The notes under the pieces: generated by a model
Told to the model about the DNA's origin: nothing
What the model saw: only the letters and a program-made list of their open reading frames with translations
Databases searched by the model: none
In this document: positions 34,216 to 44,300 of the stretch, piece after piece
How the letters are laid out: each line of letters starts with the position of its first letter
Position numbering within the stretch: position 1 is the first letter of the stretch
NCBI GenBank assembly: GCA_001051155.2
Contig: JYIP02000015.1
Coordinates: 360,882 to 424,881 of the forward strand
Length of the DNA: 64,000 bases
Origin: Chrysoporthe austroafricana
Lineage: Eukaryota > Ascomycota > Sordariomycetes > Diaporthales > Cryphonectriaceae
Direction: 5' to 3'
Position numbers and translations under genes: made by a program

Positions 34216-35089
34216 GCAGAAGCAGCAGAAGCAGAAGCAGACGCGGAAGCAGCACCCGCCCGCCGTCCGGCACAAGGGCCGCTCCACCGCCGCCGCCACC
34301 ACCATGGCGCTCAGCGTCGCGAGGGTGCAGCAGCAGCCGGCCGGCGGCCCGCGTGCCCCCGCCCCTGAGGCCCGGTCCGGCGCCTCCCCGCCGCGGACCC
34401 CCTCCAGCGGCCCCGCCTGGGGCCCCGCGGGCCTCCCGACGCCGCCGCCCTCGCCGCCCTCGCCGTTGTCGCCCCCGCCGCCGTACCACCCGGCGCTGCC
34501 CTCGGGCGACCTCGGCGACCGCGGCTCCTACATCGCCGCGTTCCCGGCCGACTACGCCAGCGAGTTCTACCCGCTGCCGCTCCCGGCCGACGACATCGTC
34601 ACGGCGTACTACCCCGTGGGCACGAGCGAGGTCACCCTCGTTCTGGACGACGAGCCCTCGGCGTCGCAGGTCCTCATCTGCCCCCGCCCCCTCCCCCAGC
34701 GCCTCAGCAGCTTCATCAGCTACGGCAGCTTCGGCGGCGTCGACGGCGTCAGCGGCTTCAACGACTTCAGCAGCTACGTGAGCATCCAGGCGCCCTTAAG
34801 TGATGACTGTGAGGATGATGACGATGATGATGATGAACATGATGGAGATGATGACGGTCAGTTCAGCATCGATGCGCCCGGCTCGTCCCCCGGGACCGAG
34901 TACGAGGCCGAATCCTTCCCGCCCGAGCCTTCCAAGCACCCCGTAGCGCGTAGCGGCCCTATTCCGTCCTCGATACAAGAGGACCTGGCCCGGATCCCGT
35001 GCTACCGCGGTGTCGAGATATGCACGCGTCGTGAGGTCCCCGAGAGAAGCCTTGCATTATCCAAGTGGGATGAGCCGTACCCGCATTAG
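34124..35089 (+). CDS. Hypothetical protein with poly-Gln and poly-Asp tracts
   Basis: Single-exon frame of 321 residues from ATG 34,124, which has A at -3 and begins MPVLPKFWKKSSMKK. The same frame extends to an ATG at 33,995 (364 residues), but that extra part looks like leader. Residues about 18-45 are Gln/Lys runs from CAG repeats. A Pro-rich block follows (PTPPPSPPSPLSPPPP). The middle has an ordered-looking stretch with Tyr/Phe (DRGSYIAAFPADYASEFYPL, VGTSEVTLVLDDEP, SSFISYGSFGG). An acidic run of Asp comes from GAT repeats near 34,810-34,860. The C-terminus is IPCYRGVEICTRREVPERS. I do not recognise a family. The G/C-ending codons and smooth frame support a real gene. Confidence 0.65.
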
Positions 35090-36665
35090 GTGTATGGGTC
35101 CTCATGTCCATATCATGTGATGTGAATTCTCTGGCATAGGTAGGCCGTCGTCGTCGTGATACGTCCCGGTGAAGTCGACTTGCTCGTGTATTCAATTCGT
35201 GAAACTTGTTAACTAGATAGGTTTAGTTCTGCTGTACAGCATAATAGACCATTTTTTTCACAAAACCAAACACCTTTCCAAGCTTTGTGTTAACTCATTA
35301 ATTGCATGATCATGATATCGAACTTGATCGACCTTAGGGAAACTCAGGTGCCAATGGGAATGTCCCTTCTGTGTTCTTTCAAATGGGATTCTCCTCTTTT
35401 CCTCAATTTTATACTTCCCATGTAGCGCTCGCCCTCAAACCATCCATTAATAGTTAACAGCTCAAACCTCTATTCATCTAAATCACAAGACACAAACGTC
35501 ATCAAACTCGGTAAACATTTTCATGTCCCAATTGAAAATCAGCATTATCAAGCAGCAGGTGTTAATGAGCGTTCCGACTCACTCGAGTTCATGTAAGCAT
35601 AATCAGTTATCGAATGCCGTGAGTTGATGCAGCGACCGTCTTTGTTGGCGAACAAAGGGGCGGTATAAGTACAGTGTGCTCTATGCCGCCGCTCAGCTTG
35701 CACCGTTGAACATGGAGACGCAAGGCTCACACTCAACCCGCCAGCCGCTATATTCAGCGACGCAGGACCGGCTAGCGAGCACTTAGCGACCACCTGCGCC
35801 ACCGGATGCAGCGGTTGATGGGCTGAGTCCGCACGAGGCATCCAATCGGCTACGAGAGGTGAATAAGTAACACTGAGCCGAGGTGTGCGCCAACGATAAT
35901 CGTGGCCACAGACGAAGTGGTCTGCATAGAGCCCAAAGGTCCATTCGTAGCAAAGGTCCGTATATAGCAAGGTTACGTTGCGTGCAGACGACTGCCAACG
36001 CGCCGACTAAGACATTTGACCAAGGTCGATTGGCGTAGAACTAGGAATTAGAAGGAGAATTGTAGGCAGTATTGCTTTTCTTCACACGCTTCTCTCAGCT
36101 GTGGTTATGATAGAGAACAATGCGGGTTCAACGACTTAATGCCATTACAGTTCCCTAGAAGTTCGAATGAGGTTCTAGCCAGCGGTCGGTACAAAACGCC
36201 TACGGTGGGTACAGAAGGTCGTGCTTAGTACAGAAGAGCGGGCCTTGCAGCAGGTTGGCCAGGTAATTAATGAAGAGACTTTCGGTATTGACGTCGTATA
36301 TCAGTTCATTACCAAGACTAGAGTAGTAGGTTCGAACAAACTTGCGCGTGCGCTAAAACAGGCGACAATTGTCAATTGTTGAATAGAACGAAAGGAATTG
36401 CAATGCGATCAATCAAATATCGAAATAGGAAAAAATAAGCAAAATAAATAAAGGAAAGTAAATTGTCGGAAATAGATTTCGGATTTAATCACATTCGATA
36501 TACTTCCCGAATATTACCGAGTAAATAAGCAGTGCAAATCCTTCCATATCAATTTTTGTACCAACCACAACTTTTATACCAACCACGAGCTATGCTTCCG
36601 TTCAAGTCTCGAAAGCTATCATCATAACAAAGTCACCCACGGTCACTTCAGAGTCAAACAGCACA
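35090..36665. other. AT-richer gene-free stretch
   Basis: Base composition shifts visibly towards A and T compared with the wc-1 side, most strongly at 35,210-35,560 and 36,380-36,560. Only short frames are present. The 36,100-36,660 part has direct word repeats (ACCAACCAC twice near 36,558-36,590; several GGTACA/TAGTACAGA words) and a palindromic CAATTGTCAATTG, which suggests an old mobile-element remnant. No intact element can be shown. The last about 100 bases hold the promoter of the SDR gene. Confidence 0.45.
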
Positions 36666-37721
36666 ATGACGCCGACGATTCTGGTCACGGGAGCCACGGG
36701 CCTAATCGGATTTCGCATCCTCCTCACTGCACTAGCGGCCGGTCACAAGGTATGTGAGGGGGGTTCGTTGAGACAGCGTTTGCTGGGGCCGTCCAGCGGC
36801 TGATCTTCTACTTAGGTGCGGTACACAGCGCGATCTGACCAGAAAGCCGAGATAGTGGCATCCAACCCCGCAGTGAAGAAGCTCGCCCCAGGCGACCGCC
36901 TCTCCTCGGCTGTCATCCCCGACTTCACTGTCGATGGAGCCTTTGATGCCGCCTTGGAGGGCGTCACGCACGTCATCCATGCCGGCTCGCCCGTGCCAGT
37001 GCCATCTTTTGATCCCATGACACAGGTCTTTCAGCCCACCGTCAGGATGACCTCGGCCCTGCTACAATCCGCGCTCAAGACGCCCAGCGTGCAGCGCGTT
37101 GTGATCACCTCGTCCATCGTGGGCACCGACGGCTCGGCCTCGGCGCGCCTCCCCCTACCTATCCCTGTCCCGGACTCTTTCGACGATGTGATGTCAGCTT
37201 ATGTCACGGGCAAGATCGTCGAGCTGCACAACTCAGACAACTTCGCTGAGACGCAGAAGCCTCACTTCACCATCTCCCACGTCGTGCCCGGCTATACGTT
37301 CGGCCGCAATGAGCTGATCCTTAACGCCGGTATGATGAATGGCCAGAACAGTTCCAACAACTTTCTGATCCTGGGCATGCTGGGCGGGGAGTTGCCCTTC
37401 CCCATTCACGGCGGGTTCGCCCATATCGATGACGTGGCCGACCTCCACTTACGCGTTGCTTTGGACAAAGGCTGCGCTGGCAAGGACTATGGTCTTGCTA
37501 CCAAGGTCGACTATACGTCCATCTTTGACCACGTCGAGAACGCATATCCTAAGGCCGCTGAGGCGGGCATCTTCAAGCGGGGTACCGTGCCGACATTACC
37601 TATCGAATATGATTCTAGTAGTGCAGAAGCTCTGCTGGGTGGCAAGCTGAAGAGCTTTGAGAGCGCCGTGTGTGGTGTTGCTGCTCAGTATCTGGAGAAA
37701 CTGGGCAAGGAGAAAGCATGA
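36666..37721 (+). CDS. Extended SDR NAD(P)H-dependent reductase (Gre2/methylglyoxal-reductase-like)
   Basis: Predicted cytosolic ketoreductase of the extended short-chain dehydrogenase group. Exons 36666-36749 and 36816-37721 total 990 nt, giving 329 residues. The Rossmann motif VTGATGLIGFR starts at residue 7. The active-site triad region has ITSSIVG with Ser127/128 and Tyr157-x-x-x-Lys161 in SAYVTGKIVEL. HVVPGYTFGRNE and FAHIDDVADLHLRVAL are typical of the Gre2/dihydroflavonol-reductase-like subfamily. The length is normal for this group. It is followed on the same strand by an isopropylmalate dehydrogenase paralogue and a UstYa-type oxidase, so it may reduce a keto intermediate in a small pathway. 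Substrate is unknown. Confidence 0.88.
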
Positions 37722-38612
37722 AGTGACGAGCTCGCTGCATACTCTCAGCGCCTTTGTAGTAGAGAGTATAGAATTGTGACCGATGGAGGTTGGGGAAAGT
37801 CAACATTAGTAGGCCAATGACTGCAAATCTGAGTGCCGTCCTTAAAACATGAAAGAGGTGTAAGAAACACGTTGCAATATGTACCGCATAGAAGCCCTTT
37901 GCTTAACCAAGTCATTGCACAGGGATTGCGGAGCTCGGGTCGAAGTGGTAACAAGGCTCTGGGATGTTGGGCCTCACGCAGAGATAATACAGCAATGTAA
38001 TATGCTCAGTGTGTCAGAGAGATACCCACGTCCGGACTGAACAAGATACCGCACATATTTCTCGAGGACAGTAATTAATAGGTGAGTAGTGCTAGGTATG
38101 AAACTCGGCAGCCTCGGCATAAACATCTGAATGCTGATATTCTGTGTGTTCCACAAACCATCGTTCAACTTCAATTTAAGAATACCGAGCCGCCTAGGCC
38201 GTCTTCAAGACAGATATTAATTAACAAGGCTGTGACGCAGCCAATTCCAGTCATACCTCGCTTCAATTTTAGACCAGGCTTTCGAAGAAAGACACTAACA
38301 TGTATAGTTCAATGCTAAAGTGCGAATGGGTTGTATTTTCCTGGCCGGCCCTCTCTCTTTACTTCTTTGCCCTTTAATTAAGCAACAGCCTCATTATGAT
38401 AGCTCACTCTGTAGCCCTGCAATTTAATCCTAGTCCGGCGCGTCTTATCGAAGAAAGACTCAGTAGGTTTGACTATGCGGTGCTCGTGGATTTTCTGCCG
38501 AAGTCGGGGCGTTGATCGCCCGAACGGTTATAACCACCATGAGACTCGCATCTCCCACGCCGTCTCCAACAAATGCATCATCCACAACCCCGCCCACCAA
38601 CTAAACGAAATC
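37722..38612. other. Intergenic, promoter of the IPMDH paralogue
   Basis: AT-richer 0.9-kb gap between the SDR and IPMDH genes. An ATG at 38,475 is in frame with the next gene and would add 46 residues. A GGTTATAACC palindrome is at 38,526-38,535. No separate gene is supported. Confidence 0.5.
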
Positions 38613-39755
38613 ATGCCGTCTTTCAACGTTCTCGTCCTCGCCGGTGATCACGTCGGGCCGGAGGTGATGGCCGAGGCCCTCAAGGTCCTCGACGTCGTCT
38701 CGCGCGCCCGGCCAGACCTGCAATTCCGCCTCACGCACGACCTGGCCGGCGGGTGCAGCATCGACGCGCACGGCACGTCCATGACGCCGGCGGTCCTTGC
38801 CAAGGCGAAGGAGAGCGACGCCGTGCTCTTCGGCAGCGTCGGCGGGCCGAAGTGGGGCGCGAGCACCGCGGACAACCCCGAGTCCGGCCTGCTCAGGCTG
38901 CGCAAGCACCTCGGCGCGTTCGCGAACCTGCGGCCGTGCGAGTTCTTCGCGCCGTCGATGGTGGACGCGTCGCCCATCAAGCCCGAGCTGGTCCAGGGCA
39001 CCAGGTTCGTGGTGGTCCGGGAGAACTGCGGCGGCGCGTACTTCGGGCCCAAGGTCGAGGAGGCCGGCGAGGCGTCGGACATCTGGGCCTATACCCGGCC
39101 CGAGATCGAGCGCCTTGCGCGCGTCAGCGCCACGGTGGCGAGAATCATGGGCCGTGATGGTGATGGGAGCGGCGGCGGCGGACCGGCTGTCGTCTGGAGC
39201 GCGGACAAGGCAAATGTGCTGGCCAACAGCCGCCTCTGGAGGCGGGTGACGCAGGAGACGTTCGATGCGGAGTTCCCCGACATCGAGCTCAAGCACCAGC
39301 TTGCTGACAGCATGGCCATGTTGATGGTGAAGGATCCTAGGGGGTTCAATGGGGTGATTCACACGGATAATACGTTCGGTGATATACTTTCGGATATCTC
39401 TGGGGGCTTGACGGGCACGCTGGGTGTGCTGCCTAGTGCGAGCATCTCCGGAATCCCAGGCGAGGGTAAATGCAACGGCATCTATGAGCCGGTCCATGGG
39501 AGCGCTCCCGATATCTCAGGCAAGGGCATCGTCAACCCTGTAGCACAGATCTTGAGCGTGGCCATGATGCTCAGATACTCCTTTCTCCTCACCGAAGAGG
39601 CATCTGCTATCGAGAAAGCCGTGGCGAGAGTGCTGGACACTAAGGCCAGCGGGGGGATGGAGATCAGAACCCCCGATCTTGGTGGCAGTGCCACTACGAA
39701 ACAAACGGGTGATGCTATTTGTGCAGTCCTTGAGAGTCTTCTTGGGAGTGCTTAG
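38613..39755 (+). CDS. 3-isopropylmalate dehydrogenase paralogue (Leu2/LeuB family)
   Basis: NAD-dependent beta-decarboxylating dehydrogenase; in leucine synthesis the family converts 3-isopropylmalate to 2-oxoisocaproate. Single exon, 380 residues from ATG 38,613, matching the usual start (MPSFNVLVLAGDHVGPEV). Catalytic positions are kept: the Arg pair in LLRLRKHLGAFANLRP, Arg136 in VVRENCGGAYFG, Lys199 in SADKANVLANSRLWR, and Asp232, Asp257 and Asp261 (FGDILSD). Two otherwise strongly conserved stretches differ. RENCGGAYFG replaces REL-GGIYFG, and DNTFGDILSDISGGLTG replaces SNMFGDIISDEASVIPG. This suggests a specialised paralogue rather than the housekeeping enzyme, by analogy with family members in fungal clusters that lengthen amino-acid side chains. 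A 46-residue in-frame extension upstream exists. Confidence 0.88.
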   Translation: MPSFNVLVLAGDHVGPEVMAEALKVLDVVSRARPDLQFRLTHDLAGGCSIDAHGTSMTPAVLAKAKESDAVLFGSVGGPKWGASTADNPESGLLRLRKHLGAFANLRPCEFFAPSMVDASPIKPELVQGTRFVVVRENCGGAYFGPKVEEAGEASDIWAYTRPEIERLARVSATVARIMGRDGDGSGGGGPAVVWSADKANVLANSRLWRRVTQETFDAEFPDIELKHQLADSMAMLMVKDPRGFNGVIHTDNTFGDILSDISGGLTGTLGVLPSASISGIPGEGKCNGIYEPVHGSAPDISGKGIVNPVAQILSVAMMLRYSFLLTEEASAIEKAVARVLDTKASGGMEIRTPDLGGSATTKQTGDAICAVLESLLGSA

Positions 39756-40244
39756 TCAGTTTCATGACGGGTTTCCTCGAGATGATCGCTAGGGAGTCTT
39801 CGTGTTAGAAGAGTTTGCTTAGATAGGAGCTTCGACTGATAGCACTTCTCATCAATAGAGTAGCACGAGATTCCTCTAGATTTTCTCTGAATTCAGGCGT
39901 AATCGTAGAAACCGGTTTTACCTCTCCATTGAGACGATCAGAAATTGCCCCCCTCCATTCTTTGTCTTCAGAAAGACCGCCTCATCAGGCGCTCAACCCG
40001 TGGTCTTTCAGTATTCAGGACGGACCGCGTGATCCACTATACCCAAAATGAGCCATAATAGAAGGAGGGCCAGACTTATGCAAAGACAGTCATTCTATAA
40101 GACATTGAGTAGAATCGTGTCGAGATTGGCGCTCGTCGGCTTGCTATGGGTATCACATTGCGCGCATTTCATGAGCTTAGCTTTTGAGTCCTGGGGGTGC
40201 CAGATCACAACCCAGCTTCTGTGAAACAGAAGCTTGGCCCGGCC
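39756..40244. other. Intergenic between the IPMDH and UstYa-type genes
   Basis: About 490 bp on the same strand, holding the 3' end of the dehydrogenase transcript and the promoter of the next gene. No ORF or named element. Confidence 0.5.
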
Positions 40245-41363
40245 ATGTCATATCAGAAGATCAAAGATGATCCAGACGGAAATGGTCTCGAGACCATTAC
40301 GGAAGCGAAGGAGAATGGGGTGTGTGATGGCAGTGAGACCGACGTCGACCTCGACAGAGTCGATTCTGAGGCCTCCTCGCTTTTCGGCTTGAAGCTCCGC
40401 AACCTCGGAGTTAATCCAGCAAGTCATATGCGGAGTGGGCGAAAGTTCAGAGGAAACATCTTGTTGATTATTAGCTTGCTGGTCAATCTCCTTCTCATAC
40501 TTGTCGTGAGCGTGTTGTGCGTGAGGATGCTTGGGTCCAGGGAGGCACCTCATCATCACCACCATCCGCCAGACGACTTGGTGTACAGTAAGCTCCTCCA
40601 TAATACGTCTTATTAGGGTGAGTACTTATGCTGAGGAACATGCAGCTCCAGCTGAAGATATTCTCGACCTGCGAGTTGAGAATTACTACATTGGCCTGCC
40701 TTTCGGACCAAATTTCCCAATGTCGAAGTACCAAGGCTGGCCTGACGAGGAGAAAGACAAGCTCTGGATGAGATACTGGGGTAATAATCTTTGGCCACTC
40801 CTTACTACAAGTATATTCACTGACCTTCCTCGCCACCGCCAGACGGCAACCACATGCGCGTGAACAAGACGATCGCCGAGAAGCTGCCTCACCTCAGCCT
40901 CCACGTCCCCATCGAAGGCCACGAAGACGAGTACCTCATGGGCATCATGGCGTTCCACCACCTGCACTGCCTCAGCGCTCTCCGCAAGTACATCTACCCG
41001 CGGCGGTACAATGCCAGCATCGTCGATGAGCACGGCAACGTCGACTTCGAGAAGTGGCACCATCTAGACCACTGCATCGAGATCCTGCGGCAGTCCATCG
41101 AGTGCCGCCCCGACACGACGGCGAGGACCTTCCAGTGGCACCCCGGCGGCAGGATGATCCCTCACGAGTGGGTGACGCATACGTGCAGGAACTTTGATGC
41201 GTTGCAGAATTGGGCTTCGGAGGCGACGATCAGCATCACTACGAGGACGCATGTGGTCGACGGGAAGATTGTGGATGACGAGGGGAAGCCGTTCCCGCCC
41301 GAGTTCGAGAGCATCAGAAACATACCTCCAGATGACTGGGCTTATACGGTGGATGATCTGTGA
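40245..41363 (+). CDS. UstYa-family (DUF3328) membrane-anchored oxidase
   Basis: Family linked to oxidative cyclisation, halogenation or hydroxylation of fungal peptides, such as ustiloxin and cyclochlorotine. Exons 40245-40587, 40646-40780 and 40843-41363 total 999 nt, giving 332 residues. ATG 40,245 gives MSYQKIKDDPDG; the longer frame begins with GTG. One transmembrane helix is at about residues 71-93 (NILLIISLLVNLLLILVVSV), then an unusual five-His run. The domain opens VYTPAEDI, has KYQGWPDEEKDKLW, and carries both family HxxHC motifs: HHLHC at 198-202 and HLDHC at 233-237, followed by ILRQSIECRPDTT. All three joins restore family signatures. Neighbouring SDR and IPMDH genes suggest shared use. 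No precursor peptide or NRPS gene is visible. Confidence 0.9.
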
Positions 41364-44300
41364 TGTTGACTGGCAGATCATGACAAAGGGAATAGGGTGT
41401 TCTGGGACATGGGAGGGCCTCATGACATAGCCTGCCATGGAGATTTCCATGAATAATCCCCCTTTCGGATTCTTGGCTGTCTGCATTTTCGATGGGATAA
41501 ATTGGCTAGGCCTCAATTTATCTTCACTTCATACACAAGCCTTTACTTCACTTCTACTTCAGAATTTACAACCCAAGTTTCGTAGGTAGTCCTGGTCTTC
41601 CACCGAATGGAGCTGCGCCGCGCAAATTCCTGACCTCTCTATACATGCATACTCCTCCCCCCAATAGCAACAGAAAAACAACAGAGCTTCGCCGAGAGAA
41701 AGGTCCCCGAATCATGGCCCGAACAGCTTCATCCTACCTTGGTCCGTTGATGACATTCTATTATTTCTATTTCGAATACGTAACGCACTTGCAAAATATC
41801 TCAATAACTCCTCAAGGTGTGTGCTTGAACCATGTGTCACATCCAGCAGAGGCTCAGTTCAGCACAGTAATACCATTGTCAGTCCCAAAACTTTACCCAG
41901 TGCATCTGCAGAACTAATCTTTATGCTTTAATCCTAACCATCCCCTTCCAGATGCTTTCATATCTTGTAAGAACGCCTTTAATTGATTATCAAACAAAGC
42001 ACAATTCCGCCGTCTGCATATTTGAACATAAATTGGTGCCATTCTCTGAGGGTGTTGCTGTTTATTTTGTTGAAAGGTAGTCAGAATATTCAAATCTCTC
42101 AGCCACACCAACGGTTGAATCGGCATCTTGTACATAGAACGAACATAATAAAGCATCATCTTTGAGCAGTCGAGCCTCCTAAGACTGGACGAGCACAGAC
42201 CAACTTAAAATTTGCAAAATACATCTCCAATCATCCTTGATGCATCAAAGACTCAGCCAGGCACACAGCGAGTATTTTGTGCCTTAAGGTTCCTCCATTA
42301 GATGTCGCTGCCGTGCTTTGGAGCTGGCATCCAGGGTAAGGAGGCAGAACACTCCGTATCTGGCGATGATTCCCACTCCGGCATCTCAGCCACCGCGTCG
42401 GCCCCAACTCCTGACCGGCATGTACTTTGATTACATCCCTGAAGTGTGGACGCTCAGACACGGTGGCTTGCTGCAGGTCATTAATTACAAATAGGACACA
42501 GAAGTCAAGCATCTCATAGTAACTTTGCTGCTGATCTTGGGCTAGCTCGGTCGAAGAGCATAACTCCGGCTCGTAAGTGCTGACGAAGGTCAGACCGCTA
42601 CGCCAATAATTAATAACTCTGATAGCCATGCTGCTCTCCTGAGACTTCAAGCCCTGAGCGCAGCAGATATGGACCCCGATATCCCTTCGCAGCATTGTGG
42701 CCGGCCCTTTTCGATAGGGGGAAAAGTGGCACCAGGCCCCCCTCCCCTCAAGGCAGCAGTATTCTGGGGGTCCCGCTGCAGAGCTTAGCGGCTTCTACCG
42801 TGTATTGACGATCTCGCTCCTGCATAGACTGTACAGCAGGACATTTCTGAGTTGTTCAGCTGCCCTTCTCTCGAAATTTGTTGAACCTAATGGGCTCATC
42901 TGCGGTCTCTCGACTGACCACAAGCTCGGCGCTGTCTAGATACTCTTTCTATACAAATTACGTAGGTAGTCAGTTGAAACAGACTTAGTTACATGTTGAC
43001 CGCCGATACATAGACTAGCAATACAAAGACGTCTCATCACTCTCGAGATACAAGTAGTCTAGAAGCCCCTAGACTAGGGCGCGACTACTGTGTATCATCT
43101 ACCTCGTAAAAGTCCGCGGCCAGGCAGCAATTACCGGTGTGCACAGCACAGCGAGCTCGCCATCCCGAGCTGACAACGCCTCGTGTGTCGCGGGCCAAGG
43201 AGATGCGCCTGGTCAATGAGCTTTGGGTAGTACGCTGCGGCGATCCCCAATGGCGTGGGTGAAAGATCGGTAGCCTAGACTGTGACTGGCTGTGCAGGAA
43301 CCAGGGCTTTCACTTCTCTACCCAAAATGGCGACGTGAGGGTCTGGCCGTGATGGGATGGTGACATTCTGCATGTTGTCCTCTCGAGCCTGGCCCCCCAG
43401 GGCTTGGGCGTTCCAATCAGTTACATCACTGCCAGCGTTGTACCAGGCTCCTATGGTGCCGCTGAAGGGACAGTCATCACGATGGGTGCCTCTTGCATGG
43501 TCTCAAATATCCATGTCCTTCGGTACGCCTAGCTGATGATCAGCCACACGGCATCTTGAAAGTGACTTGTCGAATGCCTTCACTTAGGTTTGGGGCGGTT
43601 GAAACACCATTGACGCCCCCAGTGGGCTTCGAGCACAGCTGCCTTAGGCTGTCTGATAATCGCACCCCACTGTCACCATTGATCACTTGAAGAGCTATCG
43701 CAGCACTTGGAGGAAGTGACATGATAGCCTCTATAAGCCAAGAAGCGCTGTACTTGGGGTGAGGGGGGGGGGCTGTAACAAAATAAGTCGACAGGTATTC
43801 TCTGATCGATATGCCATCCGGTTGGCATTAACGTCATGAGGCAAGTTGTCCTTCTCCTTGTGCCTCCAGACGGCTTCAGCTAGGGTCAAGATCATTTAGG
43901 ACAAGAACAGAATACTCGATATGAAACAATATACGGAAAACTGTTTGACAAAGTCTTATGAAAACCTTACTGGGAATCAAACTCTTAACCGGTTCAATGG
44001 AAGATTTTAACACGATACTCTATGAGAAAACACACCTGCCGAGCCTTTCAGGTACTCATAACTGACGACGACTTCGGCGGCGCGTCATGCCTTAGCTCCG
44101 CACCTAGGGGCAAAGAGCCAAGGTTTTGAGATTCGAAATCCGTCTCTGGTGGTAGCGGCCAGTCCTGAAGGCCTGCTGTGTGGATCAGGACCACCTCGTC
44201 CGAGCGGGTCAGCTATATGGGACGAACGAGTAGGAACAGGGCTGAATCTCACAAGCACAATGCCATATGTACGGGAATGGGCTGGTCAACTACGAAGGGG

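Noticed and set aside
44090..44160. Possible tRNA T-arm (GATTCGAAATC)
   Set aside because: No matching acceptor stem, D-arm or anticodon arm at the right spacing. Similar isolated T-loop-like words at 15,400 and 44,540 also fail.
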